Source: Haemophilus influenzae
GTDB taxonomy: Bacteria; Pseudomonadota; Gammaproteobacteria; Enterobacterales; Pasteurellaceae
NCBI GenBank assembly: GCA_923172585.1
Contig: OV298644.1
Location: 1,071,427 to 1,135,426, forward strand
Length of the DNA: 64,000 bases
Direction of reading: 5' to 3'
The translations under genes and the position numbers were made by a program. Each line of letters begins with the position of its first letter. Position 1 is the first letter of the stretch. This document shows positions 63,094-64,000 of the stretch, in pieces. Below the pieces are notes generated by a model that did not search any database, was not told the origin of the DNA, and saw only the letters and a list, made by a program, of their open reading frames with translations.

Positions 63094-64000
63094 ATGGCTG
63101 AAAAATCATTTAATCTTTACCGTTATTCTATCCCCGTTGATAGCCAACTTATTCTGCGTGATCGTTTTTTAAAACGCCGTGAAGGCTTAATCGTAAGAGT
63201 GAGTTGCAGCCGAGACGGTTGGGGAGAAATCTCTCCGTTACCTGGTTTTAGCGAAGAAACCTTAGACCAAGCTCAAGAACAAGCAATAGAATGGCTAACG
63301 ACATGGTGCAATGCAAGCTGTGACGCACCTCGCGTCCCATTAGATGGCACCTATCCCTCCGTTGCTTTTGGTATCAGTTGCGCAATGGATGAAATGAAAG
63401 GTTATTTACAAGCTGAAGGCAATTACCATACAGCACCACTTTGTTATGGCGATCCAGATGAACTGTACGCCAAACTTGCGAGCATAGAAGGCGAAAAAGT
63501 AGCAAAGATGAAAGTGGGCATATACGAAGCCAATCGCGATGGATTAATTGCCGATATGTTTTTAGAAGCGATTCCTGATTTACAATTACGGCTTGATGCA
63601 AACCGCCATTGGTCGTTAGAAAAAGCCTTACAATTTGCCGCTAAAGTCAAACCGCAACATAGAAAACGTATTCAATTTTTAGAAGAACCTTGTAAAACAC
63701 AAGAACTCAGCCGTGAATTTGCAGCTCAAACCGATATTGCAATTGCATGGGATGAATCCGTGCGAGAGCCTAATTTTTGCTTGGAAAAAGAACCGCACTT
63801 ATCGGCTGTCGTCATCAAACCCACTTTAATTGGTTCAATTCAACGTTGTGCTGAACTCATTAACCAAGCACATTCGTTAGGCCTAAAAGCGGTTATAAGT
63901 TCAAGTATCGAAAGCAGTTTAGGGCTCTCTCAGCTTGCACGAATTGCACAACAATACACTCCGAATGTGACTCCAGGCTTAGATACTTTAGATTTGATGG
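63094..64000 (+). CDS. menC: o-succinylbenzoate synthase, 3' end beyond the window
   Basis: MenC, an enolase-superfamily enzyme that makes o-succinylbenzoate in menaquinone synthesis. The start at 63094 gives [20 protein letters not shown]; the frame is open to the window end (302 codons). The KxK acid/base motif is in [14 protein letters not shown], metal ligands are in [16 protein letters not shown] and AWDES, and the second base lysine is in VVIKPTLIG. One uptake sequence (63792-63800) is inside. Closeness to menB supports the assignment. Confidence 0.93.
   Translation, partial: MAEKSFNLYRYSIPVDSQLILRDRFLKRREGLIVRVSCSRDGWGEISPLPGFSEETLDQAQEQAIEWLTTWCNASCDAPRVPLDGTYPSVAFGISCAMDEMKGYLQAEGNYHTAPLCYGDPDELYAKLASIEGEKVAKMKVGIYEANRDGLIADMFLEAIPDLQLRLDANRHWSLEKALQFAAKVKPQHRKRIQFLEEPCKTQELSREFAAQTDIAIAWDESVREPNFCLEKEPHLSAVVIKPTLIGSIQRCAELINQAHSLGLKAVISSSIESSLGLSQLARIAQQYTPNVTPGLDTLDLM

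Overview
The window looks like a chromosomal segment of Haemophilus influenzae or a very close relative. I infer this from three things. The DNA is AT-rich. The 9-bp Haemophilus uptake signal AAGTGCGGT or its complement occurs about 59 times, roughly 0.9 per kb and nearly equal in the two orientations. The gene order and proteins (D15/BamA, HktE, ComN-Q, Dat/Ddc, Crp) match what I recall of H. influenzae. The strain cannot be told from the sequence alone.

Layout. 1-3484 (mostly +): end of a KefB/C-type K+/H+ antiporter, a SAM methyltransferase, rpsB-tsf. 3657-10756 (-): the envelope operon uppS-cdsA-rseP-bamA-skp-lpxD. 11005-15222 (+): leuS, lptE, holA. 15223-18092: a decayed mobile island lying against the 3' end of a tRNA-Ile2(CAT) gene. 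It holds an imperfect copy of the tRNA end, GGGAACA repeats, an integrase fragment, two small phage-like ORFs, an intact antitoxin with a dead toxin, and a possible small-RNA gene. 18178-22201 (-): glyS, a broken DUF559 gene, a glutaredoxin-like protein, glyQ. 22468-23994: catalase hktE. 24226-33638 (-): ygiC/ygiB-like genes, a DUF2251-like gene, eno, a flavoprotein, a cytochrome c maturation cluster (nrfE, dsbE, nrfFG-like), suhB. 33838-42117 (+): the competence operon comNOPQ, then recC, nrdR, ribD, degS. 42114-46938 (-): mutM, decayed ddc, dat. 47285-48581 (-): rpmG, rpmB, radC. 48744-52040 (+): coaBC, dut, slmA, a YheU-family gene, crp. 52041-52408: a structured non-gene stretch with an Ash-like remnant. 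52405-60854 (-): rlmC, nagZ, a YcfL-like lipoprotein, hinT, ileS, ribF, murJ. 61121-64000: rpsT, a lipoprotein, menB, start of menC.

How the parts fit. Most of the window is housekeeping: translation, outer-membrane assembly, phospholipid and undecaprenol synthesis, cofactors and menaquinone. The competence theme recurs: uptake sequences throughout, a CRP-S promoter site ahead of comNOPQ and a second one ahead of radC, with crp itself in the window. Adjacent converging uptake sequences form hairpins, several of which look like transcription terminators.

The notable feature is disruption. eno, nrdR, radC, slmA, nagZ, dsbE and mutM each differ from the expected frame by one base, usually in an A/T run of 5-7, and hktE has one in-frame TAA. 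Several of these genes are core, so sequencing or assembly error is the leading explanation for the homopolymer cases. The ddc, DUF559, relE-like and integrase remnants carry many lesions each and look like real decay. mutM also has a substitution at its catalytic proline. I see no CRISPR array, rRNA operon or intact insertion sequence.
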